DNA from: Datnioides undecimradiatus
Taxonomy: Eukaryota; Chordata; Actinopteri; Lobotiformes; Datnioididae
Assembly (NCBI GenBank): GCA_008933995.1
Contig: WARS01000043.1
Span: 3,586,001 to 3,650,000, forward strand
Direction: 5' to 3'
Length of the DNA: 64,000 bases
How positions within the stretch are numbered: position 1 is the first letter of the stretch; every line of letters starts with the position of its first letter. Of the stretch, positions 37,234-49,835 are shown in pieces. Both the position numbers and the translations under genes were made by a program. Below the pieces are notes generated by a model. It was not told where the DNA came from. It saw only the letters and a program-made list of their open reading frames with translations, and did no database searches.

Positions 37234-37954
37234 AGAGGACATATTATGGCTGATGTAAACAGGTCCTGGACGTCTTAAAAACACTGAGGAGGGTCTGCAG
37301 CCTCCCACTCTCTACCTTCATTATCTATGTGGAGTTCTGAGTGGGCGGGGAGGCTAAGATAATGAGGCACTGCTCTGATTGGCTGCCTGAATGACGTATG
37401 GAGGGGGAGGGTGCAGAGCGGTGCGGGACCGATATCCAACATGGCCGCCGCTCCCGACGAACAGCCCGCGGCTATACGCTATAGCTACGACCCAGAGTCT
37501 GACGGCGAACAGCGGAGGAAACGGTTGGAAAGAATAAAAGAATCAAACGCAGCCACGGTCTCCTCTGGTCTTCTGGGGCTGGGACAGAATATCGGCCTTT
37601 GTGTTGGTGTTTACAACCAACAACAGAGCAGTCTGCATGTCCGGCTCTGACCGACGACATCGCCACACACCGCTAGTTTACCGCCGGAAACAGAGAGCTT
37701 CACCTAGCGGGATGAACGCCCCCTCTCAGCGGTTTCACTCAGGGGAGGACGGCCTCTGTAAATCACTCCTGTGGTTACGTAACGACAGGAGCTGGATCTG
37801 AACGGCCTGTAGGAGCCCCATGTTACCAGAGGGTGGGCTGCAGAGACGATGCAGGACCTGTCTGCCTTCCTCACTCTCTGAGTTGGTTCAGCTGAGGGGG
37901 GACTAGTTTAAATATGTATAGGCAAGAAAAAATGTTTTTCATAATATGACCCCT
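37234..37954 (+). mobile_element. Non-autonomous DNA transposon, TTAA-flanked (Kolobok/piggyBac-like), about 721 bp
   Basis: Termini are AGAGGACATATTATG on the left and CATAATATGACCCCT on the right, an imperfect terminal inverted repeat sharing CATATTATG. The flanks are TTAA (37230-37233) and TTCA (37955-37958), consistent with a TTAA target duplication with one change. Inside, an ATG at 37441 opens a short frame (MAAAPDEQPAAIRYSYDPES, then a charged KRLERIKES stretch) that stops at 37648, resembling the truncated first exon of a transposase-type gene. Terminal words and TTAA sites suit Kolobok or piggyBac. No catalytic domain remains, so it must be mobilised in trans. Confidence 0.7.
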
Positions 37955-37959
37955 TTCAG

Positions 37960-40900
37960 GGTGATGAGTGAGACTGAAAACAGCTACAGTCTGGTTAAAT
38001 GGTTTGTTGATGCGTGGGTGTTTTTACTTCGTCAGACATCGTCAGTGACTGAGAATTTACACATTATTCATTTGCATGCATTGAATTCATTCACAAGTGT
38101 TGTTTACATGATATTTGGCAACCAAGCATCTTGATCATGTGTTTGATTACTATGTTTTGTTGACATGTCAGTTCTCGTGTTTCTGTTCTTTACCAAGCAC
38201 CTCTCATGAGTCTGTAATCTGTGCACAGCGCCGTGTGGCAATTAGCATTTCTGAATCGAATCAACCGTCACTATTAGCTACGAGCTAGCTCACTGTCACC
38301 TTGTCCAGGGATGCACAGCTCCCAGCACTCCAGCTACACTTGATTTGCTCTCGATGCAAAGGTGTGAGTGGACATAAATGATCTGTTGAGTTCACAAACA
38401 CTCAGTTGCCCATTTGTTAGGTCGACCCAGTTCCATCTAAAGCACTCTAACACAGTCCTGCAGCTTGCACTCTGGCTAGACGGCTGTTTCTGTTATTTTG
38501 TCCACTCCATTTATATCAATACACGCATGATGCAATGCGGTTCAACAGCAGCACGAACCAAATCCTCCGAAATGGTCGTTAAACCAAACATTTTAGTATT
38601 CAGGTGCGCCTGGAAACACACCTCACAGTGTTTTTTTGTTTAATATGTCACCAAAATGTTCATTTATTGTATAATTAACTCTGAAAAAGTAGAAAGTCCT
38701 CAGTGAGTTTGAGAAACTAAGACGACGTCTGACAGCATAAAACCATTTTTTGGCCTCTTGTATATTTTTAAAGCTATAGATTCATTTATCATCAGACTGG
38801 CCTGTTTTTGTTAAATCCTGAAAAGTTGACTTTGTGGAGATTTAAGGCTTTAACAGCCGCAGCCACAGGCACCGGAGTGTGAGGGGAAATAATGCTCGGA
38901 AAGGTAGAGGAGGTGCTGAGAAAAAGCCAGACCTGGCAGCTGACAGCCTCCATTAGAAAGAGACTGGCTTGCAGATTGGGGTTAACTGGTGCAGATCAAG
39001 CTGATACGGCACACCGGCAGCTGCTTTCTCACTCACTGCCTGCTCTGCGCCGCCGCTGCTCAGGCACGATCTTTATTGTTAGAGTATCAGACCATGCATA
39101 TCTGCAGAGAAACTGTCGGGACCCTGCAGCAGGAATGCAAAATCACTGTCACTCAGCAGCAGCAAGTCTGTGCAAGGAGCCCACTACCACCCATTTTTAT
39201 GTTTATTGTTAGGCAATGGCCTCTATCAGCCATAATAGTTACAACGGGATTAAAGATGCAAGTGGAGTGACAGGTTAGTGTTACACAGGACTTTCACCCT
39301 AGAGGCAGCTGTTGATTTCCTGTCTCAGACCATTAACTCACTTAATTTACTTAATTAACATCACATATGTCAGGTCAGTAAAACCCAATTGGTAACTAAA
39401 GTCAAATAAATACTTATTTCAACTCAAATCATCATCTATTTTTTAATTTTCCAGTGGTTTTACCTTAATCCTAAACAAAATAACACAACGATACACATGT
39501 GTTTGTCCTTCCATGGCCATACACTCTATATGTCATTTTGGGATTAACTGGAAAACAACCCAATCTGGTTTTTTTTAGATAAAATTCATAGTAAATCAAG
39601 ATTATTAAGTCAAAACTGCAGCATTTTTAAGTCAAAGGGACATTTCTTTATTTAGTAAACTGAAATTAACACCTCAACTCTCACATGAACCCCGTGACAT
39701 GGTGCAGATCACAGTTAAACTGCTCCATGCCCACTTTGTCAGGAACCAAACACCTTGTCTACCTGTACATAATCAAATATAACAGGGAGACTTGTCTTCT
39801 GGCCTCTTAATGACATGGATGCTAACACAAACAGTGAGTAAACAGTAGAAGGAGTGAAAGAAGGGAACCACAATGTTAAGACAAGCCTCTCGTTATCAAC
39901 GTCACATGAAACGCCAACTTTTTCCCCTGAGCCCAGAGTTATATATGAATATTTTGAAATCCCCAAATCTCTCTTTTATTCAGGCACAAAACTGCAAATG
40001 TGCACAGCGGTAGAGGTAAAACTGCACCCAGATGGCTCACCATATGCATTTATACAGTATGTTAGTCAGGTCTGACCGTGTTATGTCGACCCCGTTCTTC
40101 TATTTATTCCAAACAAACTCTAGTTTCTGCCTCCGGAGACGCCGACATCCGAGCTAAATCAGACACATTATCGAGCCGTTTCTGTCAAGGTTGGTGGTTA
40201 CACAGAGAAATTCGGTTACTTTTAGACTAAACCTTGGTAGGCAAATTAGCATGGCGTGTGTGAGTCATTACTCTTTCATGTTTATTTATGCAGATTGAAA
40301 TTGGTCTCACCCATCTCTGTGATCCATATTTCAGTGCCTCAGATAGTATAATTTCAGGCTATGCTGTTTCTATTTTCGAGGCCTCCTTGGACTGTGAAGG
40401 CCCATAGAGAGTATATGAAACCCTGCTTGAACCACTGAAGCAGAGTGTATGGATATATTTGAAAGCACGGTTAGAAAATTTGATATCTACTTAATAAAAA
40501 CAGTCGGGCAATCAACAAGTAACTGACTTGTGCACTAAACTCAGTTTCATATGTAATTCCTCGGCAAGCAGCGACACAATTATTTCAAGATTTACCACCT
40601 TGGAATAATTTTCTGCAGCCTTAACTGTAATGTGAGCGCATGTGGTGGAAATGAACTCCCACACAGTGGAGCGAACAAAGCTCTGTCTTTACACTAAGTG
40701 CAGCTCCGTTGGAAAATCTGTGTCGAAATGAAACTGAGGCAGTATCTCTTTACAACAAGCCTCTGACATCCGTCTGTAATTGTTTCCCTGACTAAACTGA
40801 TGGGGAGCCAGAGATGAAATGCACTTTTCTGAAGTTGTTTATACAGGAATAATAGAGACTGCAGCATAAACTAATGTGTAATCATGTCTGTTGAGAAATA

Positions 40901-42890
40901 TTTTTCCATATAAACACATCAAAGCCCCAAAACAGATGAAATTAGGTGAAAGGTTATAAGTAAAAAACATTAAAAATACATTAATTATTCTATTTTATAG
41001 ATACATGCTTCTCCTTTATTCACCAATCAGTTGGTAAAAGGTAAATTAACTCACGTTTATACACTTATATACTTTTTATAAACTTATATGTAAATGGATA
41101 ATAAATATAATGTTATGTATCTTAATATAATAACTACCTTTGACTAGCTAATGTTATCATTAAACTCATTAGCACTTCTGAAATTTCTGAAATCAATGCT
41201 AGCCGCTAGCTTCTTGAAGATCGCTAACTAGCCTACGACACCATGCTTTTACCTTGATAATCTTCATGAATGAGGATTAAATTAAATTTAATCCATATCC
41301 TCTTGTGTAAGCAACTGCTACTTCCTTGTTATCAAGCTGCGTTTAGGAACAGTCGTCTCCATCATGGACTACAATGAAAATCTTGGGCTAATGAGTGTGC
41401 GCCAGCCTTTTCAGTTTAACATTAGCTACTTAGCTGAAGCCAACTCTCTTTACAAAGCTGCAGTGCACAATGCACTTAATGATAATCATCTATATGCTAG
41501 TATGCTTTCTGCTAATCATCTATACGTGATGCTAGCTGGTCTTACACAGTTTGATATTATCAGAAAAGCAGACATTTCTAGAGATTCTGTCTTTTATTGA
41601 TATTCAATGCCATAAAATGTACAATGTCAACATGTTCTTGGCACCATAGGCTCCTCCATCTTCCTGATCCTCCCATCCTTCCCAGTACAGAGCTATGTAT
41701 CACCTTTTAGTTGCGTTTCAGGAGGTTAGCTCTGAATACGAGGTTGTCGTTAAAGCTGCGCTGACTAATAGCTCAGGTCAGTCTCCCCTGACGTCCACTA
41801 CTGACGTCGCACACTACTCAGACATGTAAATCTTGTAATCGTATGCGTAAAGACACAGCTTCAGGTTGTAGTTACCCTTTTTTTAAAGTCAACAGAGAGA
41901 CAACAGGAGATAACAGAAGCTGTGGCGGCATGCAGCCACTCGTGAAGCGCCATCTTTTCACGCACCAAGTGAAAGCTATGACATGACATGTCAAGAGTAG
42001 ATATGTCTCCTGCACATAGAGAAACGGCACTCTGCTGAGATGACTAATCTCTTCCCCTTCCCGTTTCAACCTTGGATTCTGCCCACGTTGTACGTGTGTG
42101 TTTTGACTACAGCGGATCAGATTCTATCTGTAAGGAGACACGACTCTTTTCCACATGTGCTCACCCCAGGAGAGTTCAAGTCTGGATCGAGACACTTCTG
42201 TGCGGCTGTAGTCAACGCTAAGCGATAAAATAAGAAACACCAAAGTAGCGTCATGCGTCATAAGCAGCGAGGATTTCAAAACAGCTCGCATGATAGGATT
42301 GTAACCCTCACAACACAACAAAGATGCTTTTATGTCGCTGCAGCAAAACACCTAAAGCGATAAAATGGGAAGTGACAGACTCGAACCATGTTTACGAAGA
42401 TTCACTCTGGCAGCAGGTAAATAATGCATTCACACCTGGTAATCTTAATATTTATGTCAAGTGTTTGTTCTTCCCTCTGACATCTGTCGTTCATGCTATG
42501 CCGTGTCTGGCTTTTGTTCCAATCAATACACTTTTTTTTTTTTTTTGCCTCACACACTGCTCATTGAATTAAATCACTAAGGTGTCTAATCCGCCTTCCA
42601 GATGGTCCTAATGAGAGTCCTTTGCCGCTCCGCCCACCATCATGTCTTTAATTCAGCCAGGATTTGATGTCCGCCATCTGCAGTTAAAACAGGTCAGATC
42701 TTGAAATTAATTTGGTTTAAATGTCCGAGGGATCCAGGTGAAGTGTGTGGACAAAGCAAAGCTTCGACAGGTGGATTTTTACATTTTCACCTCAAAGCTG
42801 CTGTGCCCATGTTGGGTTAAAATGGTAATAATCAAAAATTGTAGGCACTTACAAACTTGTATCACTTTTAGTCATATCAATGGTTAAAAA
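37960..42890. other. Intergenic, no gene seen
   Basis: AT-rich unique sequence. GCTAGC/GCTAAT words recur at 38.26-38.3, 41.14-41.24 and 41.38-41.54 kb. A moderately GC-rich patch lies at 38.87-39.2 kb. No recognisable coding frame. Confidence 0.55.
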
Positions 42891-42924
42891 AGCAATTTAA
42901 CAGTGCACCGTGTAACATTTATGC

Positions 42925-43110
42925 ATTAAAGGTTGTATATACTGTATTTTGTTGAGTTGTGCTCTTTCAGTGTCCAAGCACTGAAAACAACAATGAAGAC
43001 AACTCCCACGATGCCACGCTGCTTCACGACATCATCAGACTGCATCTTTTGTTGTTGTTTTGATGTAGAGACCCCTAGTGGCACAAAATAACACATTGTA
43101 CCTTTAAGTT
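42925..43110 (-). repeat. Dispersed fish repeat ending TTAAAGGTACAATGTG
   Basis: On the minus strand the end reads CTTAAAGGTACAATGTGTTA followed by TTTTGTGCCACTAGGGGTCT, a head common to a teleost dispersed repeat. The other end near CATTAAAGGTTGTATATACTG is not a clean inverted copy. Borders are approximate and the class is uncertain. Confidence 0.45.
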
Positions 43111-44525
43111 TTGTTTATTTAGCAATAAATGTTGACTCAAGGTGTAGTCAGCAGCTTCATCCAGAGCTTTCAAGCACACCTTGGCAGACTTCATCAGCAG
43201 AAGGAGATTTCCCAGAGGTCATTGCTGTCGTCACATATACGCCAACTGAGCTTTCAGGTAAGGAAACTAGAGTCAAGGTTGTTTTGTTAAATTGCAAAGT
43301 AAAAATGAACAATAATACGTTTTTAGGCTAATTTACATGTATAGCTTATGCGTAGGGTTTGAAAATTGTTGAACTGAGTGCCCCCCAGTGGTGGTACCGA
43401 CAAGACAGCGGGCAACATCTCTTCAATACACGTTTTTAATATATATTGTTATATATAATTCAATAGGACCTCAGTATTTCTGTATCTATACCATATTAGC
43501 AATATATCTATTCCCTTTCTTTTGAGTCTGAACAATTTTTTGCATCGCCACTCTGCGTATTGCGGCGTTTTGTCAGTTTGAGGGACAAACAGGGAATTCA
43601 ATGCAAATAAATCTGTGTGTGTTTAGCTGCCCAGACGAGTGGGAGTTACCACATTAATCACACAGCGTCAACTAAGTAGTCAGTTACTGGGAAACTGACA
43701 TTCAAATGCTGTTCCTGTTATTGTCTCAAATTTCTGGCTCTCTTTGTATTTTGCTTTGTGGTCCACTCCACCCATCCATTATGAAGGTTAAAACAAGCAG
43801 AAATAATGATTTGGAAGTGCTTTGTGATGCCGGCCCAACTCTCACTCTTATGTTAAAACCTGCTTTATAAAGTGGCTGAGTGGGAGATGCCACAAAGTCA
43901 GGCTGAAGTTATTAGCATTATGTAATTAGACACAATATCTAACAAAGTCTTGTGCTCTCTTTGTGCTCCTCTACATGTGCTTACTCCACAACTGGACCCA
44001 TTGCTTTGGCCAACACAATGGCTGTTCTCTAACCCTTTAACGCCTGTCCTGTAAGTGCTATCGCCCATTTTTCCAGAATACCTTCAACTTTCAATACCTG
44101 GCAGTTGTTTACTGCATGTTAGAAGAGCTCAATAGCAGTTAAAAAACACAAAAATGGAATTGGATTTTAGAGTTTCAGTGAACAAACACTGCAACTATAC
44201 ATGAATAGCACATTTTGCATGTTATATTTGAAATTTTAAAACGTATAAAACTATTTCCAGTAAAATTCGGAGAGTCTGTGTCTCATATTGTCCAAAAACA
44301 GGCCATAAAAAGGAAACTTTCTCCACCGCTGTGTGTGCAGTGGGAACAAAGTGGCTGCTTTGCGGGCTTCCGGGACATTCGCAAGTGAAATTACCTTAAT
44401 AACACCGTTTTGGCTGTAAAGAGCAACGTTTCAGAAGCTTTCAGAATATTTCTGGTAGCATAAAACCGTGACGCAATTACTGGAATCCAAAGCGCGCTTG
44501 CGCAAACATTCAGAGTTATAAGGTA
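43111..44525. other. Intergenic, no gene seen
   Basis: AT-rich unique sequence without recognisable genes. A short ATATATATT-type stretch lies at about 43437-43460. Confidence 0.55.
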
Positions 44526-44530
44526 GTTGG

Positions 44531-45018
44531 TGTCAGGACTTGGCTACAGGGTGAGAGCAGGACCCAGACGCAGGCAGGGACAGGGATGCAAAAAGATCTT
44601 TTAACCGTTTATTTTATGGGATTAGGTTTACGGATGGTCAAGGCAGGCAGGGCCAAAAATCCAGGAAGTCAGTCCGAAACAAGGCGTGGTAAGTATAACT
44701 CCAAAAACCAAAAATGCAAAAACTAGAAAACCAAGATCTCTATGAGCAGGCTCGTGGAATCAAGGTAGGAACATGGATACAAGCATGGCAAAAACATGAG
44801 GTCTAACTTAATAATGCAGCAACAGAGAACAAAGGCAATGGCATAACTTAAATAGACAGGTGAGGGCAGGAAAACGAGACACAGGTGAGACCAATCAACT
44901 AATCAACAGAAAGCAAGTACACAGAAACACACAAGGGGAAAAACTTTTCAAAATAAGACAGGAAATAACAAACAAGAAATTCAACTGAAAACAAGAAACT
45001 CAACTCAAAACCCTGACA
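44531..45018 (-). mobile_element. Solo LTR of an LTR retrotransposon (fossil), 488 bp
   Basis: The element begins TGTCAGG and ends CCTGACA, flanked on both sides by the 5-bp duplication GTTGG (44526-44530 and 45019-45023). That is the TG...CA plus 5-bp target-site layout of LTRs. Read on the minus strand it carries a TATA-like TATTTAAG (44854-44847) and an AATAAA polyadenylation signal (44613-44608) in the right order for U3-R-U5. No internal coding region is attached, so it is a solo LTR. A related copy lies at 57435-57805. The superfamily (Gypsy, Pao or ERV-like) cannot be told from the LTR. The intact target duplication suggests moderate age. Confidence 0.7.
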
Positions 45019-45023
45019 GTTGG

Positions 45024-46740
45024 TGGATTTACTGACGGTCAGTTCTCATATTTCACCAACCAATTAATGTCGTAGTGCAGCCCTCGAGTCTACCTTTTAA
45101 TGAAAAATTGCAATGGTAATGCACCGGTCCCTCCCGTTATCTTATGTGGTGGGCAGATCCATGATCAGGTGACCTGTAACGAAAATACAGACATAAATAC
45201 ATAAAACAAGTTAGTTTGTTTAGATTTAGGCAACAAAACTACTCGGTTAGGTTTTGGGAAGACATGCATGCATGTGTGAAGGGGTGTTTGGATGCATTTT
45301 CCTCTCCAAAAGAGTTATCGAAAAGGAAGGGAGAGATTTTATATCACCAGCGTGCAAAATTGGACTTTAAAGGTCTAAAGTCATGTGATATGTTCACAGG
45401 TTTGAGATACTGGGCTGCTTTGTTTATGCAGATCTTAGGATTCACTTAGAAATTCTGTGAAATGGTGGGATCATTACTAAAAAACACATCACGTCAATAG
45501 TCAGAGCAGCTTTAGAGCGGTTTCTAATATTTTGTCCATCCCTATTTGCATATGTAACAACAATCAAACACCTCTTGATATTATACAGTCCAATAAATCA
45601 TCAGCTAACTCAGGAGGGCCTGAAAAATTACCATAGAGCTGAATCAACACCTCTTAGAGAGTGTCAACAAAACCTGATTGCAAGCTTAAGGCAGGATTTA
45701 CTGCAGGGGTATTATATTTCATTGCATTAGATTGAGCAGGTGGACCAGCAGCACACTGATAACCCATGAACACCTTGCAGGTTTACCTCAGGGCAAGGAG
45801 AAAGGAGGGCAGCACCACCACACATCACCTCCAGCACCTTAATAACACATAGAAAAACACAGCAGGCAAAGAAAGGGGAGAGTTCCCAATTACCACTGAC
45901 ACCTGCAGCGAGGAGGAAGGCCGTATATCCCGTCAGGCATACAGTCAGCAGCTGCATCATATCCTGGATACAGAACGGGAGGAGAATGTCCTGATTAAAG
46001 CAGCAACGTCCTAAAATGAGATGAGGTTTGCAGGTGAACTCCCCGGGTTTTAATGTTTTCAGGACCGGTTCCAGCGCTCTAAATCCCCCGTCCTAACAGA
46101 TAAAGCCATTAACAAGGCATGAAACCAAACACAACGAGCCCCCTTTCACGGCCGATACTCTGATCTGTCATCGTGGAGGAACTAATAATTTAAATGTCCC
46201 AGCGAGCCGGCGTGAACGCACCTAAATTAAAACTGAATGTAGCCGTTATTAATGTTATTAATTACAGTGGTGGCGTCGCCAGCTGTGACGTGTCACAGTG
46301 TGTGCTGCTCTAAAAAAGGCCTCTTGATCTTTTACATCATAGCTATTCAAATCTGTTTCCTTAGTAACAGATCTGTATGTGCAGAAAATAAAAATAGACT
46401 TTATTAAAATATCCAAATTAAAGTTAATACATAAGCACTAATGCAACTACTGGAAGAGTTTTCATTGATTTAAGTATATATTAATTGTTATATAGGGGAG
46501 TAACCGCTCAGGTTTGCCTTTGATTATGTCTGTAAACCTAAAATGTGAACATAACTTTTGAGTTTTTCTTTAATTATCATAATTACACTGTAAAACTTTG
46601 CATATAATACTTGTAAAACTACATAAATTATATATATTTATATATAATTATATATATTTTGAGTAAAATGCTTTTCTGTTTGATAAAAAGATCGATACCA
46701 CTGTCATGTTTGTGCATTAAGTCTGCATCTATTGGCATGC
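45024..46740. other. Intergenic, no gene seen
   Basis: Unique, AT-rich sequence. A minus-strand frame at 45727-45960 starts with a signal-peptide-like stretch but has no recognisable family. 46150-46320 has a regulatory-type texture. 46615-46665 is an ATATAT-rich tract. Confidence 0.55.
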
Positions 46741-46742
46741 AT

Positions 46743-46901
46743 TTAGCTTAGCTTAGCATAAGAAGTGGAAGCAGAAGGAAACAGCTATTTGGCCAGGTGC
46801 AGCGACATCCAGTCTTCAAGAAGTTGTTACGGCACATAGAACCATATGGCACCAAGCTTGAGTTTCCCACCGTTTCCAGTCTTTATGCTAAGCTAAGCTA
46901 A
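46743..46901. mobile_element. Short palindromic MITE (TTAGCTTAGC termini), about 159 bp
   Basis: The left arm TTAGCTTAGCTTAGCATAA (continuing GAAGTGGAAGCAGAAGGAAAC) is mirrored by the right arm GTTTCCAGTCTTTATGCTAA plus GCTAAGCTAA, about 30 bp of near-perfect inverted repeat around a roughly 90 bp core. This is the layout of an abundant teleost palindromic repeat (TTAGCTTAGCATAAAGACTGGAAAC). It is non-coding. Confidence 0.7.
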
Positions 46902-49732
46902 TTGCACCTGGCTCTCTTGGTGTGTGCGTGTGTGACGAGGTCAGGATGAAACATGTAATGATAGTAAAGACAGTCCTGCAGATTTTTCATGAAATGAAAT
47001 ACATTGCCAATCCATTAATGATTAAAGATGTTTGTCCATCAAGGTGTTTGCACTCTTCTGGTTTTAACGATATTACTCTGACTATAGCTTTGTGAGCTCT
47101 GTGCTCCAGAGGATAGACCTGCTCCTCTGCTGTAATTCACTCCTCGCTTGCTGATTGAACTCGACAGGTACTTAAACATCCGACCGGACCAGCACGTTAT
47201 CCCAGACAGGATCCGCCTGCTGCAAATCAGCACATTGAATTCTGTTCCCCGTTCGCTGATGGAGTCCGGCAGTTTTAATTGAGTTGTTTAGCGTCTTCAA
47301 ACTGGCAATTTAATCCTGGTGTTCGTGTCAAAGGCCGGAGAGGAAGAGCGGGGAGGGGGTGCTGAGGCTGATTTTAACTCATACATTTGGAAACTCAGCT
47401 GAGCCGTTTACTACAAGCGATTATCATTCACAGGCTGTTGAATCCTTGCAGAGCCCGGGGGGGGTTACTGAAGCTGTGCGTTTCAGAGGGGAGGTGACTT
47501 TTAACTGGTTAAACTGCGCTGCTTTAAAATGGAAAACAACAACAACAACAGAAAATAACATTTTATTTGCCAAAAAAAAACTTGAAAGCACTTGATAAAA
47601 AGCAGCAGAAAGCAGATCACCGGGGAGTGTTTGTCGGTGGGAAATTGCAGCTCTCACATAGCATGTTTGTTTTTGCTGCAAAGCAACTTTAAAAAGTGTG
47701 AACAGAAACTAAAATAGAGCAACTGGACGGCATCCCAACGATCGTCCTCGCATCCTCGGTTTTCTTGCTGTTACTGCGTCTGTGACTGTGACTGTCACAT
47801 TTTGTGTGACTATAAGAATATGCATACTCCGACACTGCTGTTTAAGGTTGAGACGAAATGTAAAATGCATGTAGATCACTTCCATTGTCATATTGTGCAT
47901 CTATATAACAGTGTAAGGCAAAAAAACTACATTTCTTTTTATTCTTATGTCAAAACCCAATAAACACTACCAACTGATTTCAACCAGTAATACCACAACG
48001 CCACATTTGGCAACACAGTGCTACGGTTCATTAGCTGGCCAGCTAGCACCCTCATTCTCATCTTCACTTCGACGGCTCCGAAACAACTAAATGATCATGT
48101 TTTATCATAAAGTCCCTGAAAAGTTAAATCAAATAAAGTTAAGTTTGGTTTCGGTGAATCTGCTTCGTCAGGACACCGGTTCGATTTGATTGACGGTCTG
48201 ATTCGAGTGTTGCTCAGTCCTGATTGGTGCGCAGAAGAAGAACAAACAAAACTCTTCATTTAGCATAAATATGTCATTCTTCCAGGGTTTTCTGTCAATT
48301 GTAGCATGAAAAAGCTGAATGATAAAACTGTTTTTCAGGGTCTTAAAAGAAAATAAAATCATTCCTTTGGCGTGAGCCGCTGCACAAACACAAACTATAC
48401 ATTTCACACAGGCTGTTAAAGGATATCTTGTGAACTTAAGTTAATCAAACACAATCTAAGCTAATGAATTGTAACCTTGAAATACACACGTGGTGATACT
48501 CCAAGGCTCTGCGCCGTCAGCCCCAGTCCCAGGGGAAATTTAGTCTTCACAGAAAACAGCTCCCATCGTGAACACGATACATAAAACATAGACTAAATCA
48601 CCTGCTTTCAATCATGTGAAACAAATTCAAAACACGACGCGTTACCATTTCCTGGTCAGTTGTGGATATCTTGCTTATTTTGGCACGGTCAGTATGTGAC
48701 AGCTTCACATATGCATTAAATCCATTATAGAGGGCTTTAGAAAGTTCATCTGGTGGTAAACCGACCTGCGTTTGCAGTTTGAGTGACAGTCTGATGAACG
48801 TTTACAATGTACAGATAACACTTTTAAATTGTACTTTCCATGGTTGCACCACTAATTGCACCCTAGAAGAGAAAACGTACCCATAATTGATCGTGTCGTG
48901 AAAAAAAAAAAAGCAGCACGGAGACTTTAATAATGCAGCAGGATTGCACATGAATTATGGTGCAGTTAATTTGATACAGAGTGATCCCTCCCTGCTTGTG
49001 TGACTCTGCAATATGGATTCCCTTTAGCTCTGCAGCTCCCAAATTGGATCTTTGGAGCCCACAGGGTGTTAGTGTTCTTATTAATGTGGCCAGTCCGAAC
49101 AGCAGGGAGTCAATCTGACCACCAGCACATCTGTCTAACCCTCCACCGTCCCCTCTCTTTCCTCTGTTTCTCAACAGGAACTGGTGCTCTCCATCTGTCA
49201 CTCTGTGCAGCTCCATTCGCACTGCATCTAAAAATGCCTGATTCCCCGCGTGTGACGCAGGCCATGATGTTCTCTGAGCGGCGTGAAGCGTGAAAGGCTG
49301 CGCTGCGCCCCGTCTCTTGAATGCGAAGAACAAAACTGCAACGTGACACGTCGACGTGACGCGTATTTGAACCGTCAGGTGTCGCGATGATACCTGAGAC
49401 AGTTGTTAAAGTCCTGCCAGCGTGTACGGAGCACAGGAATAGACAGGCAGGGAAAGGTTGAACGATTACCAGTCAAACAAATTTTAAAAATCATGAAAGA
49501 AATGAATAATTAATTTAATAAAAGCTGTTGTTTAATGACCCTCTTTATGTGACGAATCATCACCGAGTTTGAGAGAGTAATTGTGTTTTCTCCAAATTTT
49601 GATCTGTTCCTTTAGTTCAAGCCAAACTCACATATTAAAACTCTTTCCTGTCTTCAGTCTGAGCACAAATTCTGTTATCAGATGTGTTTCTCCACATTTA
49701 AACTACAAAAACCCCAAAAACCCCACCCAAAC
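46902..49732. other. Intergenic, no gene seen
   Basis: Unique sequence with an AACAACAACAACAAC run near 47535-47550 and A-runs at 47571-47579 and 48900-48911. A minus-strand frame of 156 codons at 48863-49333 has no recognisable domain. Confidence 0.55.
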
Positions 49733-49835
49733 AGTGGTCGCCTAAAGGTTGGAGAGGAGTGGAAGGTCGCTAGTTCGATTCACCTGGGTGGGGAAAGCTT
49801 GACCTCGCCTCCTCACCACTGAGCAAACCAATTAT
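49733..49835 (+). repeat. tRNA-derived SINE fragment
   Basis: GTGGTCGCCTAAAGGTTGGAGAGGAGTGGAAGGTCGCTAGTTCGATTCACC shows the layout of a tRNA-type SINE head: an A-box-like region and, about 40 nt later, a B-box-like AGTTCGATTC. It is followed by a decayed body with CTCACCACTGAGCAAACCAA, resembling the TCCTTGAGCAAGGCACC region of fish SINEs. The copy is short and diverged; no flanking duplication was found. Confidence 0.6.

Noticed and set aside
44531-45018. hAT-type DNA transposon with an 8-bp duplication AGTTGGTG
   Set aside because: An 8-bp repeat can be read at the ends, but it would leave mismatched termini; TGTCAGG...CCTGACA with a 5-bp duplication plus internal TATA and AATAAA is the simpler LTR reading.
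48863-49333. 156-codon open frame on the minus strand
   Set aside because: No recognisable family; the reverse frame is equally open, which points to composition rather than coding.
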